35,411 bases of DNA. It comes from Bacteroidota bacterium (lineage in GTDB: Bacteria; Bacteroidota; Bacteroidia; NS11-12g; UBA9320). Made by a program: the position numbers and the translations under genes. The notes under the pieces were generated by a model. The model had not been told where the DNA came from and made no database searches. It saw nothing but the letters and a program-made list of their open reading frames with translations. The stretch lies in contig JABIUV010000054.1 of assembly GCA_018700895.1 (NCBI GenBank), positions 1 to 35,411 on the forward strand, written 5' to 3'. Shown piece after piece: positions 8,725-16,973 of the stretch (positions within the stretch are counted from its first letter, which is position 1; every line of letters begins with the position of its first letter).

Positions 8725-9255
8725 CTATTCTTTGATTTCGTTATACATCATATTGGTACCTATAAATGCTGCAACTAGGATAGATAACACTAATCCAGTA
8801 ACTAAACTGCCGCCCACAGTTATCATTGAATAGCCCTTGGGCTCATACAAAGCTCCTATTTGCTCTTTTATTATTTCCAACTCCATAGGCTTGTCTGCCG
8901 GTTTAGTTTTATCATCGGCCTCCATCGCTTTTTCTGCTTGTGACCAAGCTTCCTGCTTTCTGTGCTCGTAAAAATCGCCATTGGGTACATATAAAAATCC
9001 AAAAGCGATAACCATAACAAGTGCTCTTACTAAAGCTATAAGTGAACCTGATAATATGGTTCGAGCTATACTTATTACCCCACCAGAAAGTTTCTTGATT
9101 AAAATAAGCCCTGCAATAATGCAGATAGATAGTACTGCTATCTTGGTAGCGAACATTACATTAGCACTACCTGTAGTACCCATAAAAAACACATACTCCA
9201 GAAAAGCACAGATGAGCCCTGCAACTATTCCAAAAATCCAAACTGATTTTTGCAT
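8725..9255 (-). CDS. DUF4199-family membrane protein
   Basis: Integral inner-membrane protein of 176 residues with hydrophobic segments at about 5-25, 35-54, 66-91 and 142-167. A charged Lys/Glu-rich loop at about 95-125 separates the last two. This topology and the N-terminal pattern fit DUF4199, a membrane family of unknown function common in Bacteroidota. It lies 25 nt after the DUF3276 gene and 2 nt before the SRPBCC gene, inside the long minus-strand operon. I cannot propose a function. Confidence 0.8.
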   Translation of the reverse strand: MQKSVWIFGIVAGLICAFLEYVFFMGTTGSANVMFATKIAVLSICIIAGLILIKKLSGGVISIARTILSGSLIALVRALVMVIAFGFLYVPNGDFYEHRKQEAWSQAEKAMEADDKTKPADKPMELEIIKEQIGALYEPKGYSMITVGGSLVTGLVLSILVAAFIGTNMMYNEIKE

Positions 9256-9280
9256 ATACTCTTAGTTGTGTATCGAGTTA

Positions 9281-9583
9281 TTAACCTTCCGAATCGTCTT
9301 GATCTCTGCGAGTGAATTCATCAAAGTCATACTCAGGCATCAAGTCACTTTTTACGTAATTCACTGTTTCTGTGAAAGCCTCCGAGAATTTATTAAAATC
9401 TTCTTTGTACAAAAAGATTTTACTTTTCATATATCCACCATCTTCGAAGCGTTTTTTACTCTCGGTAATCGTGATATAAAAATCATCTTTCATTGTAGTT
9501 TTTACATCAAAAAAATACGTACGCTTGCCAGCTCTTACTTTCTTAGAAAACACCTCTTCTCTGTCATAGTTTGACTCTCCCAT
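9281..9583 (-). CDS. DUF3276 / PUR-like nucleic-acid-binding protein
   Basis: Small protein of 100 residues. The core (about 6-76) reads REEVFSKKVRAGKRTYFFDV, then YITITESKKRF and KSKIFLYKEDFNKF, a beta-beta-beta-alpha PUR repeat as in DUF3276 (PF11680). The family is related to Pur-alpha and to the Borrelia protein BpuR, which bind single-stranded DNA or RNA. The acidic tail (DFDEFTRRDQDDSEG) is outside the fold. It is the first gene of the minus-strand run through DUF4199, SRPBCC, plsC, gatC, ATPase and pduO. A near-consensus -7 box lies upstream at 9613-9620. The RNA/DNA-binding role is known for the family and inferred here. Confidence 0.9.
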   Translation of the reverse strand: MGESNYDREEVFSKKVRAGKRTYFFDVKTTMKDDFYITITESKKRFEDGGYMKSKIFLYKEDFNKFSEAFTETVNYVKSDLMPEYDFDEFTRRDQDDSEG

Positions 9584-9612
9584 CGTTCTTTTTTGTTTTA
9601 AATAATAAGTTA

Positions 9613-9620
9613 CAAATATC
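9613..9620 (-). promoter_or_regulatory. Possible promoter -7 box before DUF3276
   Basis: The minus strand reads GATATTTG, one mismatch from TAnnTTTG, and ends 29 nt before the DUF3276 ATG. It would drive the seven-gene minus-strand run. No clear -33 TTG is visible. Confidence 0.35.
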
Positions 9621-9664
9621 GCAATTTTTATGATTTAGTTAATGTGGCGATAACTTCCCAGAAG

Positions 9665-11446
9665 TTAATCCATCACCATCATTTGTTTTTCGAACAAAGC
9701 AGCATATACTCCACGCTTAGCAATCAGTTCATCATGATTTCCTTTTTCTATAATTTTCCCTGCATCCATAAAAACTAGATCTTTGCAATCCTGTACGGAT
9801 GATATACGGTGACTTATATTAATAAATGTTTGATCTTTATTCCAATCTCTGAGTCTATTCTTTATCGTTACTTCGGTCTTTGTATCTACGGCAGATAGCC
9901 CATCGTCTATCAATAATATTTTCGGATTTTTTACCAATGCTCGGGCTATAGCAGTACGCTGCTTCTGTCCTCCACTCAGCGTAATTCCGCGTTCACCCAG
10001 CATTGTTTCTAATCCATTGGGAAAAGTATCCACCTCCCGACTCAAGGCTGCGGTGGCTATAGCTTGATTTAGGTTAGTATCATCGTCTTCATTAGCACTA
10101 CCAAAAAGGATATTATCCCTTAAGGTCTCCGAAAACAAGAAAATATCTTGCGAAACATAACCAAATAGAGCATTCAGCGTACTTTTTCGATACTGCTCTA
10201 TGGGTAGTCCGTCTACTAATATTGTTCCTTTGGTCGGTCTATAAACTCCTACCAATAATTTTGCTATTGTACTCTTACCACTTCCTGTTGTTCCTATGAT
10301 TCCGAATTTAGTACCGGTTCCTATAGTAAAGGATATATCCTCTAGCACCCAAACTTCTGTCTCAGGGTATTGGAACCATACATTTTTAAATTCTATACTG
10401 CTCGTAAGGGTCTCTATTTGTTCTTGCCCGAGGTCTTCTTCCGGTTCTACATTCATAAACTCGTCAATCCTTTTTTGAGAAGCCGATGCACGCTGTACCA
10501 AGGAGGTGACGTAACCTAAACTAGCTACAGGCCAAGTCAACATATTGACATAAATAATATACTCTACAATATTACCTAAGGTGAATTTACCGTCGACCAC
10601 CGCATTTCCTCCCACGTAAATAGTGATCAAGATACTCAAACCTACTAAGGCAATTACTGATGGCATAAAAATTCCATTAATTTTGACCAAATCAATATTA
10701 TCATCTTTATACTCAGCATTCATCGATTCAAACTCACGAGAGAAGTCAGCTTCAGCTGCGTATGATTTAACCACGTGTATACCCGCAAATGTCTCTTGTA
10801 CGTAACTTGTAAGGCTAGACAATTTCTTTTGGATAAGATCACTCTTTTTATTCATCGCATCACTTACCAAATATATGGTAACTGCCAGTATAGGAAGCGG
10901 AATAAGCACATAAAGTGTAATCTCAGCATTGACATAAAACATCAAACCCACTACCATAAGAATCATACACGACAAGTTGAGAGTGTACATAATGGCAGGG
11001 CCCGTAAACATTCGCACCTTGCTTACATCATCACTTATTCTGTTCATTAAGTCACCGGTATAATTACGACCATAAAACCCTTGACCTAATTTTTGATAAT
11101 GTTTAAAAATATCGTTTTTCTGCTCGTACTCAATATGACGTGACATAATGATAATGGTCATACGCATAAAAAACATACACAACCCTTTGAGCAATGCAAA
11201 ACCTAATATTAGCAGCCCAGCGAATAAAGCTAACCCCGATTTACTCTTGAAACTCGAAGGTATTTGGTCAATGTAAGAAGGGAATTCTCCCGTGTCCAAA
11301 ACTATCTTTACCCCATCTATACTTTCTCTGACAATAGGCGGAAGAAGCACCGCAAAAAGATTGGAAAGCAGTATGAATATAAATCCGAGGAACAAATAGC
11401 GTTTGTGCCTAATGATGTAATTACGTAGCGTAAGCAGCGACTTCAA
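9665..11446 (-). CDS. ABC exporter half-transporter, MsbA/YheI-like, with non-canonical Walker B
   Basis: Fused permease-ATPase half-transporter of 593 residues. Transmembrane segments cover about 17-38, 71-101, 150-197 and 265-310; the ATPase begins near residue 350. Walker A is GTTGSGKST (385-393), the signature SGGQ is at about 491-494, and the switch histidine is H546 in ISHR. The Walker B end is IDDGLSAVD, so the catalytic glutamate after D514 is replaced by D515. This change is typical of the degenerate-site half of heterodimeric exporters such as Bacillus YheI/BmrC, yet no partner half is adjacent. Exporter function is clear; substrate (lipid or drug) is unknown. The start at 11446 is preceded by a TAACTTTG promoter box. 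A short hairpin overlaps the stop codon. Confidence 0.93.
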   Translation of the reverse strand: MKSLLTLRNYIIRHKRYLFLGFIFILLSNLFAVLLPPIVRESIDGVKIVLDTGEFPSYIDQIPSSFKSKSGLALFAGLLILGFALLKGLCMFFMRMTIIIMSRHIEYEQKNDIFKHYQKLGQGFYGRNYTGDLMNRISDDVSKVRMFTGPAIMYTLNLSCMILMVVGLMFYVNAEITLYVLIPLPILAVTIYLVSDAMNKKSDLIQKKLSSLTSYVQETFAGIHVVKSYAAEADFSREFESMNAEYKDDNIDLVKINGIFMPSVIALVGLSILITIYVGGNAVVDGKFTLGNIVEYIIYVNMLTWPVASLGYVTSLVQRASASQKRIDEFMNVEPEEDLGQEQIETLTSSIEFKNVWFQYPETEVWVLEDISFTIGTGTKFGIIGTTGSGKSTIAKLLVGVYRPTKGTILVDGLPIEQYRKSTLNALFGYVSQDIFLFSETLRDNILFGSANEDDDTNLNQAIATAALSREVDTFPNGLETMLGERGITLSGGQKQRTAIARALVKNPKILLIDDGLSAVDTKTEVTIKNRLRDWNKDQTFINISHRISSVQDCKDLVFMDAGKIIEKGNHDELIAKRGVYAALFEKQMMVMD

Positions 11447-11488
11447 AGGATAGAATTTATTGAGTTAATATTAATAATACTTTTGCTG

Positions 11489-11496
11489 CAAAGTTA
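11489..11496 (-). promoter_or_regulatory. Promoter -7 box of the ABC exporter gene
   Basis: The minus strand reads TAACTTTG, a full match to TAnnTTTG, 42 nt before the ATG at 11446. No TTG occurs at the exact -33 distance. It lies in the 198-nt divergent spacer before the glycosyltransferase gene. Confidence 0.5.
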
Positions 11497-11644
11497 GTAT
11501 TTATACCAAGTTGAAATTTTACATTCACCTCAACACACATATCTGCATACGGACGGTAATTAAAACAATATGAAACAGGAATAGTTGAGGGTTAGAATTA
11601 AAAATTCTGACCATAGTTGTTAACTAACGATATTATAGAAAAGA

Positions 11645-13120
11645 TTGAGCATCACTTCACAATATACCAACAGAATTTTCACTGATAAACTAGAGAAATG
11701 GGCTCTAGCACTTCTTAGTTTAGTCGTGCTGGGAGTCATTGCTTACCTCTCACACCTCTCACCGGGATTGGAAGGCGGAATGGACTCCTATAATCATTAT
11801 CTTATAGCACGATATACGTGGGAGTATCCTTATTTATTTTTAGACCAATGGGGTAAGCCACTTTATAATTTATTGGCATCCCCCTTTGTTCAGTTTGGTA
11901 TAAATGGTGCCATCGTGCTTAACTGTGTAAGCTTAATAGGATGCTCTATTCTCGTGTACCGCATTCTCCTAAAAATAGGCATAAACAATGCTTGGCTTGG
12001 ATATATACTCACACTCTTATCTCCTATATTCTTAGACAATACCATCTCATCACTCACCGAACCGCTATGTGCCTTGTTGGTGTTGCTTACACTCTATTTT
12101 TATATAGACAAGAGATATGTACTCTCAGCTGTGATGGCGGGTTTCTTACCCTTTGCTCGATCAGAAGGTTTCATTATCCTCTTTGTAGTGTTCGTATTTA
12201 TTGTAATTATACAGCGTGAGTACAAAGCAATATTGTACACGGCGGTAGGTAGCATACTATTCAACTTGCTTGGCTGGTATATAGAGGGAGAACCACTTTG
12301 GATATTTACCTCTAACCCCTACATCAAATTTGAGATGTCGGGAATCAACATTTGCGGTAGAGGGGACATTTATCATTACTTTAGAGCAGGCCATTATACT
12401 TTCGGTAAAATTGCTTCGTGGCTGTTGGTGGTGGGTGCAATAGTATATGTCATACGATGGCTGCGGGTAAGTAGAATTGCCGATCACGCTATTGGTATAA
12501 TTCTATGCAGCTTTACCCTGTACTTTGCCAGTCACGCTGCTATATGGTGGTTAGGCAAAATGGGCAGTTGCGGGTACGTTCGTGTTATGGTTGTAATTGC
12601 ACCGCTCGCAAGTATTATAATGACGTATGGCCTCCATCATCTATTCCTACAGCTGGAACAAAAATTAGGCGATAAATTAGTCCTAATCCAACGCGGCTTT
12701 ATGCTTTTCGTATTGCTAAATGCCATATACACACCATACCGTTATTACGCATACAAGTATCCCATGCAGGTATCTGCTGAGCAGCAAGAGTATCACAAGC
12801 TAGTAGATTGGATGAAATCCCAACCTCTTGACGATAGAAGAAAAATATACTTATACCCTTATTTCTCCATGATAGCTGATATCAATCCATACAATCAAGA
12901 GGAGCATTATGATTTTTGGGCAAGTAGCCTGCAGTTTGCAGAGGATGGTGATATTTTGATATGGGATGGACACTTTGGCCCACACGAAAGTGGCACGCCA
13001 TTACTAAGCTTGGAGCAAGATAGTACGTGGAAAAAAATACACGCTATAGTACCTAAGGAGAAGATTGTAACGCTCAATGATAAAGCGTTTGAAATACACG
13101 TATTTGAAAAAATAAAATAG
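11645..13120 (+). CDS. GT-C fold membrane glycosyltransferase (PMT/ArnT-like)
   Basis: Polytopic membrane protein of 491 residues with about ten hydrophobic segments over residues 15-360 and a soluble C-terminal part. After the first membrane segment comes GGMDSYNHYLIAR, with the acidic residue D47 expected for GT-C enzymes that use polyprenyl-phosphate sugars, followed by the membrane-edge motif DQWGKPLY. This suggests transfer of a sugar or mannose-like residue on the periplasmic side. The only usable start is TTG 11645: a stop lies 9 nt upstream and the first methionine (M46) would delete the first membrane segment. No promoter box is seen before it. The substrate is unknown. Confidence 0.8.
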   Translation: MSITSQYTNRIFTDKLEKWALALLSLVVLGVIAYLSHLSPGLEGGMDSYNHYLIARYTWEYPYLFLDQWGKPLYNLLASPFVQFGINGAIVLNCVSLIGCSILVYRILLKIGINNAWLGYILTLLSPIFLDNTISSLTEPLCALLVLLTLYFYIDKRYVLSAVMAGFLPFARSEGFIILFVVFVFIVIIQREYKAILYTAVGSILFNLLGWYIEGEPLWIFTSNPYIKFEMSGINICGRGDIYHYFRAGHYTFGKIASWLLVVGAIVYVIRWLRVSRIADHAIGIILCSFTLYFASHAAIWWLGKMGSCGYVRVMVVIAPLASIIMTYGLHHLFLQLEQKLGDKLVLIQRGFMLFVLLNAIYTPYRYYAYKYPMQVSAEQQEYHKLVDWMKSQPLDDRRKIYLYPYFSMIADINPYNQEEHYDFWASSLQFAEDGDILIWDGHFGPHESGTPLLSLEQDSTWKKIHAIVPKEKIVTLNDKAFEIHVFEKIK

Positions 13121-13155
13121 TACAAAAAAGTAGCGGTATAGCTCGATAAAATATG

Positions 13156-13163
13156 TAGGTTTG
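13156..13163 (+). promoter_or_regulatory. Promoter -7 box of nusB
   Basis: TAGGTTTG is a full match to TAnnTTTG, 26 nt before the nusB ATG and 35 nt after the end of the glycosyltransferase gene. No clear -33 element is visible. Confidence 0.5.
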
Positions 13164-13189
13164 CCCCCTAAATTCTTTGAAATTATTAG

Positions 13190-14134
13190 ATGTTAAACAG
13201 AAGGTTAATACGCATTAAAACGTTCCAGGCTCTCTTTGGAGAACTTGGCCAAACTAAGAGCAACCCTACCACGGTTGCCAATAATGTAAAAAAATCAATG
13301 CACGGGATGGGTAACAACCTGCTTGCAGTGCTCAATTTCCTGCCAACATTTATGCACTACATGGAAACGGAGCATAATCCTACGGACTATAAGTACCGGA
13401 CATCTGATGATGACCTCAAACATTTCAATCTTATTACTCAAAATACATTCGTCGCCAAATTGATGGAGATAGGTGAGATGGATGCTCAATCTCAACGTCC
13501 TACTATCGACTGGCACTTGGATAAGGACACGATGTTTGTAATATACAAAGCCATAAAACAAACAGATTTCTACGCCCTAGCATTCTCACTCTCACTCCCA
13601 CTATCTGACAGAACCTTCTTAGAATTTTCTCGTTCATTTTACAAGTACCTATTGCTAGATTCTGTAGAATTTGAGCAGCTGATAGAAGACAAGAATATCT
13701 ATTGGTATGACGAGAAAATACCCATACTGAAAGCAATAGAAAAGATTTTTGACGGTTACGAGCAAAATGGAATCATCGAAATACCAAAGCTTTTCAAAAA
13801 TGAGCCAGAAGATTTGCAAATGGCCGACGATTTGGTAGAAGTATATTTTGCACACAAAGCAGAAATAGACGAAAGCATTAGCAAATACACACCAGGATGG
13901 GATAGTGAGCGAATTACCAAGATAGATTATATGCTCATTACGATGGCTCTACTTGAGTTTAAATATATGCCATTAATTCCTGTAAAAGTTACACTAAATG
14001 AGTACATCGAAATTGCCAAAATGTACAGCACACCCAAGAGTAGCAAGTTCGTAAACGGTACGCTTGATAAGATTTTGTCTGACTGGAAAGAACAAAAAAT
14101 AATACAGAAAAAAGGACGTGGTTTAATTGGATAA
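13190..14134 (+). CDS. nusB: Transcription antitermination factor NusB, long Bacteroidota form
   Basis: NusB binds boxA RNA with NusE (ribosomal S10) and supports antitermination on rRNA operons. The protein starts MLNRRLIRIKTFQALF, the normal NusB N-terminal helix. The C-terminal half contains the NusB core: WDSERITKIDYMLITMALLEF and VTLNEYIEIAKMYSTPKSSKFVNGTLDKI. At 314 residues it is more than twice the size of the E. coli protein because of an insertion of about 150 residues after the first helix, which is usual in Bacteroidota. It heads the unit nusB, DUF1573, yajC, coaE, a frequent arrangement in this phylum. Confidence 0.94.
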   Translation: MLNRRLIRIKTFQALFGELGQTKSNPTTVANNVKKSMHGMGNNLLAVLNFLPTFMHYMETEHNPTDYKYRTSDDDLKHFNLITQNTFVAKLMEIGEMDAQSQRPTIDWHLDKDTMFVIYKAIKQTDFYALAFSLSLPLSDRTFLEFSRSFYKYLLLDSVEFEQLIEDKNIYWYDEKIPILKAIEKIFDGYEQNGIIEIPKLFKNEPEDLQMADDLVEVYFAHKAEIDESISKYTPGWDSERITKIDYMLITMALLEFKYMPLIPVKVTLNEYIEIAKMYSTPKSSKFVNGTLDKILSDWKEQKIIQKKGRGLIG

Positions 14135-14146
14135 AAACTTATCCTT

Positions 14147-14154
14147 TACATTTG
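14147..14154 (+). promoter_or_regulatory. Promoter -7 box of the DUF1573 gene
   Basis: TACATTTG matches TAnnTTTG. A TTG at 14127-14129 lies 17 nt upstream, slightly short of the usual 19-21. The box ends 44 nt before the ATG at 14199 and argues against translation starting further upstream at TTG 14127. Confidence 0.45.
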
Positions 14155-14198
14155 TCTCATTAAAAGAATTAAAACAGCAACTCAATACAATATACACA

Positions 14199-14639
14199 AT
14201 GAAAAACATACTTTACATACTTATAGCTGCAAGCTCTATGGCGGCTTGTGGAAACGGACCTAAAGATAGTAATACGATCGATGCTTCTGTACTCGAAACA
14301 GATAACAACACCACCAAAGAGCCAAAGATGACCTTTGAGGAAATGAAATGGGATTTTGGTACTATTACTGAGGGTGAACGCGTAGAGCATACATTCAAAT
14401 TTGTGAATGACGGAGCGAGTGATTTAGTAGTAAGTAGTGCAACAGCGAGCTGTGGATGTACTATTCCAGACAAACCAAAAGAGCCAGTAGCACCGGGTGA
14501 AACAGGAGAGATTCGCGTAGAATTTAACAGTACAGGGAAAAGTGATATGGTAACCAAGGATATCACCATCTTGGCAAATACTAATCCCGTAAAAACTGTT
14601 CTTCAAATCAAGGTTTTCGTAGAGAAAAAAGACCAATAA
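14199..14639 (+). CDS. DUF1573-domain lipoprotein
   Basis: Secreted protein of 146 residues. The start ATG 14199 is chosen because it gives a proper signal peptide, MKNILYILIAASSMAAC, with C17 as lipidated cysteine; an upstream TTG (14127) would bury the signal and include the promoter box. Residues from about 45 onwards hold the DUF1573 Ig-like fold: WDFGTITEGERVEHTFKF, ASCGCTIP with two conserved cysteines, and the strand pattern to GEIRVEFNSTGK. The family is very common in Bacteroidota and its role is unknown. It is followed 1 nt later by yajC. Confidence 0.9.
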   Translation: MKNILYILIAASSMAACGNGPKDSNTIDASVLETDNNTTKEPKMTFEEMKWDFGTITEGERVEHTFKFVNDGASDLVVSSATASCGCTIPDKPKEPVAPGETGEIRVEFNSTGKSDMVTKDITILANTNPVKTVLQIKVFVEKKDQ

Positions 14640-14640
14640 G

Positions 14641-14928
14641 ATGTTTGAAAATCCCAATTTAATAATCACACTGCTCTTTTTCGTGGTGATGTATATATTT
14701 TTCTTCTTACCACAAATTAGAAAAAACAAAAAACAAAAGCAATTTATAGCCGAACTCAAAAAAGGCGACAAAATAGTAACCTCTGGAGGTATCCATGGCA
14801 AAATAGCCGAGCTAAAAGATCTTACTTGTATAATAGACACCGGAGGAGGAGCGAAGCTAAAAATAAATAGAGGTGCCATAAATATGGAGGCATCGGCACT
14901 CTTAGCTGACAGCCCTTCTGAAGATTAA
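14641..14928 (+). CDS. yajC: Preprotein translocase subunit YajC
   Basis: Small accessory subunit (95 residues) of the SecDF-YajC complex in the inner membrane. It has one N-terminal membrane segment at about 8-25 (LIITLLFFVVMYIFFFLPQ), then the charged linker RKNKKQKQF, and the soluble domain KKGDKIVTSGGIHGKI with the typical DTGGGAKLKINRGAI strand pair. Length and order match the family. It starts 1 nt after the DUF1573 stop codon, and coaE follows 15 nt downstream. Confidence 0.94.
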   Translation: MFENPNLIITLLFFVVMYIFFFLPQIRKNKKQKQFIAELKKGDKIVTSGGIHGKIAELKDLTCIIDTGGGAKLKINRGAINMEASALLADSPSED

Positions 14929-14943
14929 GAAAGGAAATATCAC

Positions 14944-15567
14944 ATGCAGCATCTCAGAATAGGTATCACAGGCGGTATAGGTGCAGGTAAATCTACTATC
15001 TGCAAAATATTTGGCAGATTGGGTGTGCCAATATATGATGCCGATACCCGAGCCAAATGGCTTATGCATAATGACAAGGATATAAAACAAGCTATTACCG
15101 ATAGTTTTGGATGGGATAGCTATACACGTAAGGATGAACTGAATAAAGAATATCTAGCCAAGGTTGTTTTCAATAATGAGGAAAAGCTGAAGGTGCTAAA
15201 CGGTATTGTTCACCCCGCTGTAAAAAATGATTATCAGACTTGGACGCTAGAGTATAAAGAAGAACCTTATTCCATAAAAGAGGCTGCTTTATTATTCGAG
15301 AGTGATGCTTATCTAAATTTGCATAAGGTAATTGTAGTAAATAGCCCTATAGAAACGCGTATAGAACGTATTATGAAGCGTGATCACGTAAAGCGTGAAG
15401 ACATTCTGAAACGCATAGAAAATCAAACTACGGATAGAGAACGCATGAGTAGAGCCGACTGGGTCATATATAATGACGGGGTAAATTCCCTCATTTCTCA
15501 AGCAATGGACGTTCATCACAACATCCTAAAAATGAGAGAATCAGGCGTAATACAATTCAAAGGATAA
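14944..15567 (+). CDS. coaE: Dephospho-CoA kinase
   Basis: Phosphorylates the 3'-hydroxyl of dephospho-CoA, the last step of coenzyme A synthesis, in the cytosol. The 207 residues begin with the P-loop GITGGIGAGKSTICKIF, followed by VPIYDADTRAKWLM (substrate binding), the HPAV motif near residue 90, the LLFES strand, and RIMKRDHVKREDILKRIENQ, the lid region. Length matches the family. It follows yajC closely and precedes the phosphoribosyltransferase gene by 6 nt. Confidence 0.96.
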   Translation: MQHLRIGITGGIGAGKSTICKIFGRLGVPIYDADTRAKWLMHNDKDIKQAITDSFGWDSYTRKDELNKEYLAKVVFNNEEKLKVLNGIVHPAVKNDYQTWTLEYKEEPYSIKEAALLFESDAYLNLHKVIVVNSPIETRIERIMKRDHVKREDILKRIENQTTDRERMSRADWVIYNDGVNSLISQAMDVHHNILKMRESGVIQFKG

Positions 15568-15573
15568 TTCGTT

Positions 15574-16071
15574 ATGCAAAAGTCGCTCATCCTATCTCAC
15601 TCCGAAATCTCCCTAAAGCTCGATCGTATTGCTTGGCAAATACTGGAACAACATTATGGTGAACAACTGATAGTATTGGTAGGATTGGTTGATAGAGGAA
15701 CAGCCGTTGCTCAAAAAATAAAATCTCGACTGGAGCAGAATGGCAATGCTAAGGTAGAGCTCGTCACATTAAGCTTAGACAAAACAAATCCATTTGAGGC
15801 GGACATTACGCTGGAAAATTCAGCAATAATTAGCCGAAATGCGATAATACTCGTAGACGATGTACTCAATTCCGGAATAACTTTGGCTGCTGCACTCAAA
15901 GAAGTGCTGAACCATAATCCGAAGAGCGTGCGAACAGCAGTACTAGCAAATCGTGACCATCACAAATTCCCCATACAGGCTAATTACGTGGGTATATCAC
16001 TCGCTACTACGGTGAAGGAACACATAAACTACGAGGAAAAAGATGACGAAATGTCTATCTGGCTAAGCTAG
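15574..16071 (+). CDS. PyrR-like type I phosphoribosyltransferase
   Basis: Cytosolic phosphoribosyltransferase-fold protein of 165 residues. The PRPP-binding motif is ILVDDVLNSGITLAAAL (about residues 90-106), preceded by LVGLVDRGTAVA, the pyrophosphate loop. The overall layout resembles PyrR (uracil phosphoribosyltransferase and pyrimidine-operon regulator) and related purine or pyrimidine salvage enzymes. No pyrimidine genes or PyrR-binding leader are nearby, so a regulatory role is not supported here. Base specificity cannot be read from the sequence. The stop codon is followed directly by a short hairpin. Confidence 0.85.
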   Translation: MQKSLILSHSEISLKLDRIAWQILEQHYGEQLIVLVGLVDRGTAVAQKIKSRLEQNGNAKVELVTLSLDKTNPFEADITLENSAIISRNAIILVDDVLNSGITLAAALKEVLNHNPKSVRTAVLANRDHHKFPIQANYVGISLATTVKEHINYEEKDDEMSIWLS

Positions 16072-16086
16072 ATAAGCTCTCTTATC
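16071..16086 (+). terminator. Weak hairpin after the phosphoribosyltransferase gene
   Basis: GATAAG (16071-16076), loop CTCT, CTTATC (16081-16086): six base pairs and no T-run. It sits between the end of one unit and the dapD promoter, so it might contribute to termination, but evidence is slight. Confidence 0.25.
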
Positions 16087-16120
16087 GACTGCTATTCTCG
16101 CTAAATTCATTAATTCTAAA

Positions 16121-16128
16121 TACCTTTG
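16121..16128 (+). promoter_or_regulatory. Promoter -7 box of dapD
   Basis: TACCTTTG is a full match to TAnnTTTG and ends 12 nt before the dapD ATG at 16141, so the leader would be only about 5-8 nt. It overlaps a TTG (16126) that would otherwise extend the frame, which supports the ATG start. Confidence 0.5.
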
Positions 16129-16140
16129 CAACATAACGCA

Positions 16141-16956
16141 ATGACTGAATTAAAAAACACCATTTTAGAGGCATGGGAGAATAGAGAACTATTAACTCAA
16201 GACCACGTAATAAACGCCATAAACGAAGTATTAGAACTGGTAGACAAAGGCCAATTGAGATGTGCCGAACCTACTGAAGATGGCTGGCAAGTAAATGATT
16301 GGGTTAAAAAGGCTGTTATCCTTTACTTCCCCATTCGTAAGATGGAAACGATAGAAGTAGGTCCTTTCGAATTTCACGATAAAATGGCTCTCAAAAAAGA
16401 CTATGCTGCTCAAGGAATACGTGTAGTGCCTCACGCTGTGGCTCGCTACGGTGCTCATATAGCTCGTGGAGTAGTAATGATGCCTAGTTATGTCAACATA
16501 GGTGCTTATGTAGATAGTGGAACCATGGTAGACACTTGGGCCACCGTAGGCAGTTGTGCACAGATAGGTAAAAATGTTCACCTAAGTGGTGGTGTAGGAA
16601 TAGGCGGTGTATTAGAACCTGTGCAAGCTGCTCCTGTAATTATAGAAGATAATTGCTTCATCGGCAGTAGATGTATCATAGTAGAAGGAGTACACGTAGA
16701 ATCAGAAGCAGTAATAGGTGCAGGTGTAACCCTCACGATGAGCACAAAGATCATTGACGTATCGGGTAAAGAACCGGTAGAGTATAAAGGTAGAGTTCCA
16801 GCTCGCAGTGTTGTGATACCAGGGAGTATCCAAAAAGAGTTTGCCGCAGGAAGCTATGGTGTAAACTGTGCCCTAATCATAGGCACTCGCAAAGAATCTA
16901 CCGATAAAAAGACCTCGCTAAATGATGTACTACGCGATTTTCAAGTAGCTGTATAA
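16141..16956 (+). CDS. dapD: 2,3,4,5-tetrahydropyridine-2,6-dicarboxylate N-succinyltransferase
   Basis: Adds succinyl to tetrahydrodipicolinate in the succinylase branch of lysine and meso-diaminopimelate synthesis. The 271 residues are the usual length. An N-terminal helical domain (to about residue 95) is followed by a left-handed beta-helix of hexapeptide repeats, and the conserved blocks VDTWATVGSCAQIGKNVHLS and GGVGIGGVLEPVQAAP then EDNCFIGSRC. The start ATG 16141 fits the known N-terminus. The GT4 gene follows after 17 nt. Neither neighbour is a lysine gene. Confidence 0.97.
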   Translation: MTELKNTILEAWENRELLTQDHVINAINEVLELVDKGQLRCAEPTEDGWQVNDWVKKAVILYFPIRKMETIEVGPFEFHDKMALKKDYAAQGIRVVPHAVARYGAHIARGVVMMPSYVNIGAYVDSGTMVDTWATVGSCAQIGKNVHLSGGVGIGGVLEPVQAAPVIIEDNCFIGSRCIIVEGVHVESEAVIGAGVTLTMSTKIIDVSGKEPVEYKGRVPARSVVIPGSIQKEFAAGSYGVNCALIIGTRKESTDKKTSLNDVLRDFQVAV

Positions 16957-16973
16957 CCTATTTCACGCCTCTG

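Noticed and set aside
9651-9667. Hairpin TAACTTC/GAAGTTA at the end of the ABC exporter gene as terminator
   Set aside because: Seven base pairs with a 3-nt loop, but no T-run follows on the minus strand and it overlaps the stop codon.
14424-14879. 151-residue minus-strand frame
   Set aside because: Antisense to DUF1573 and yajC, both well supported; no motifs of its own.
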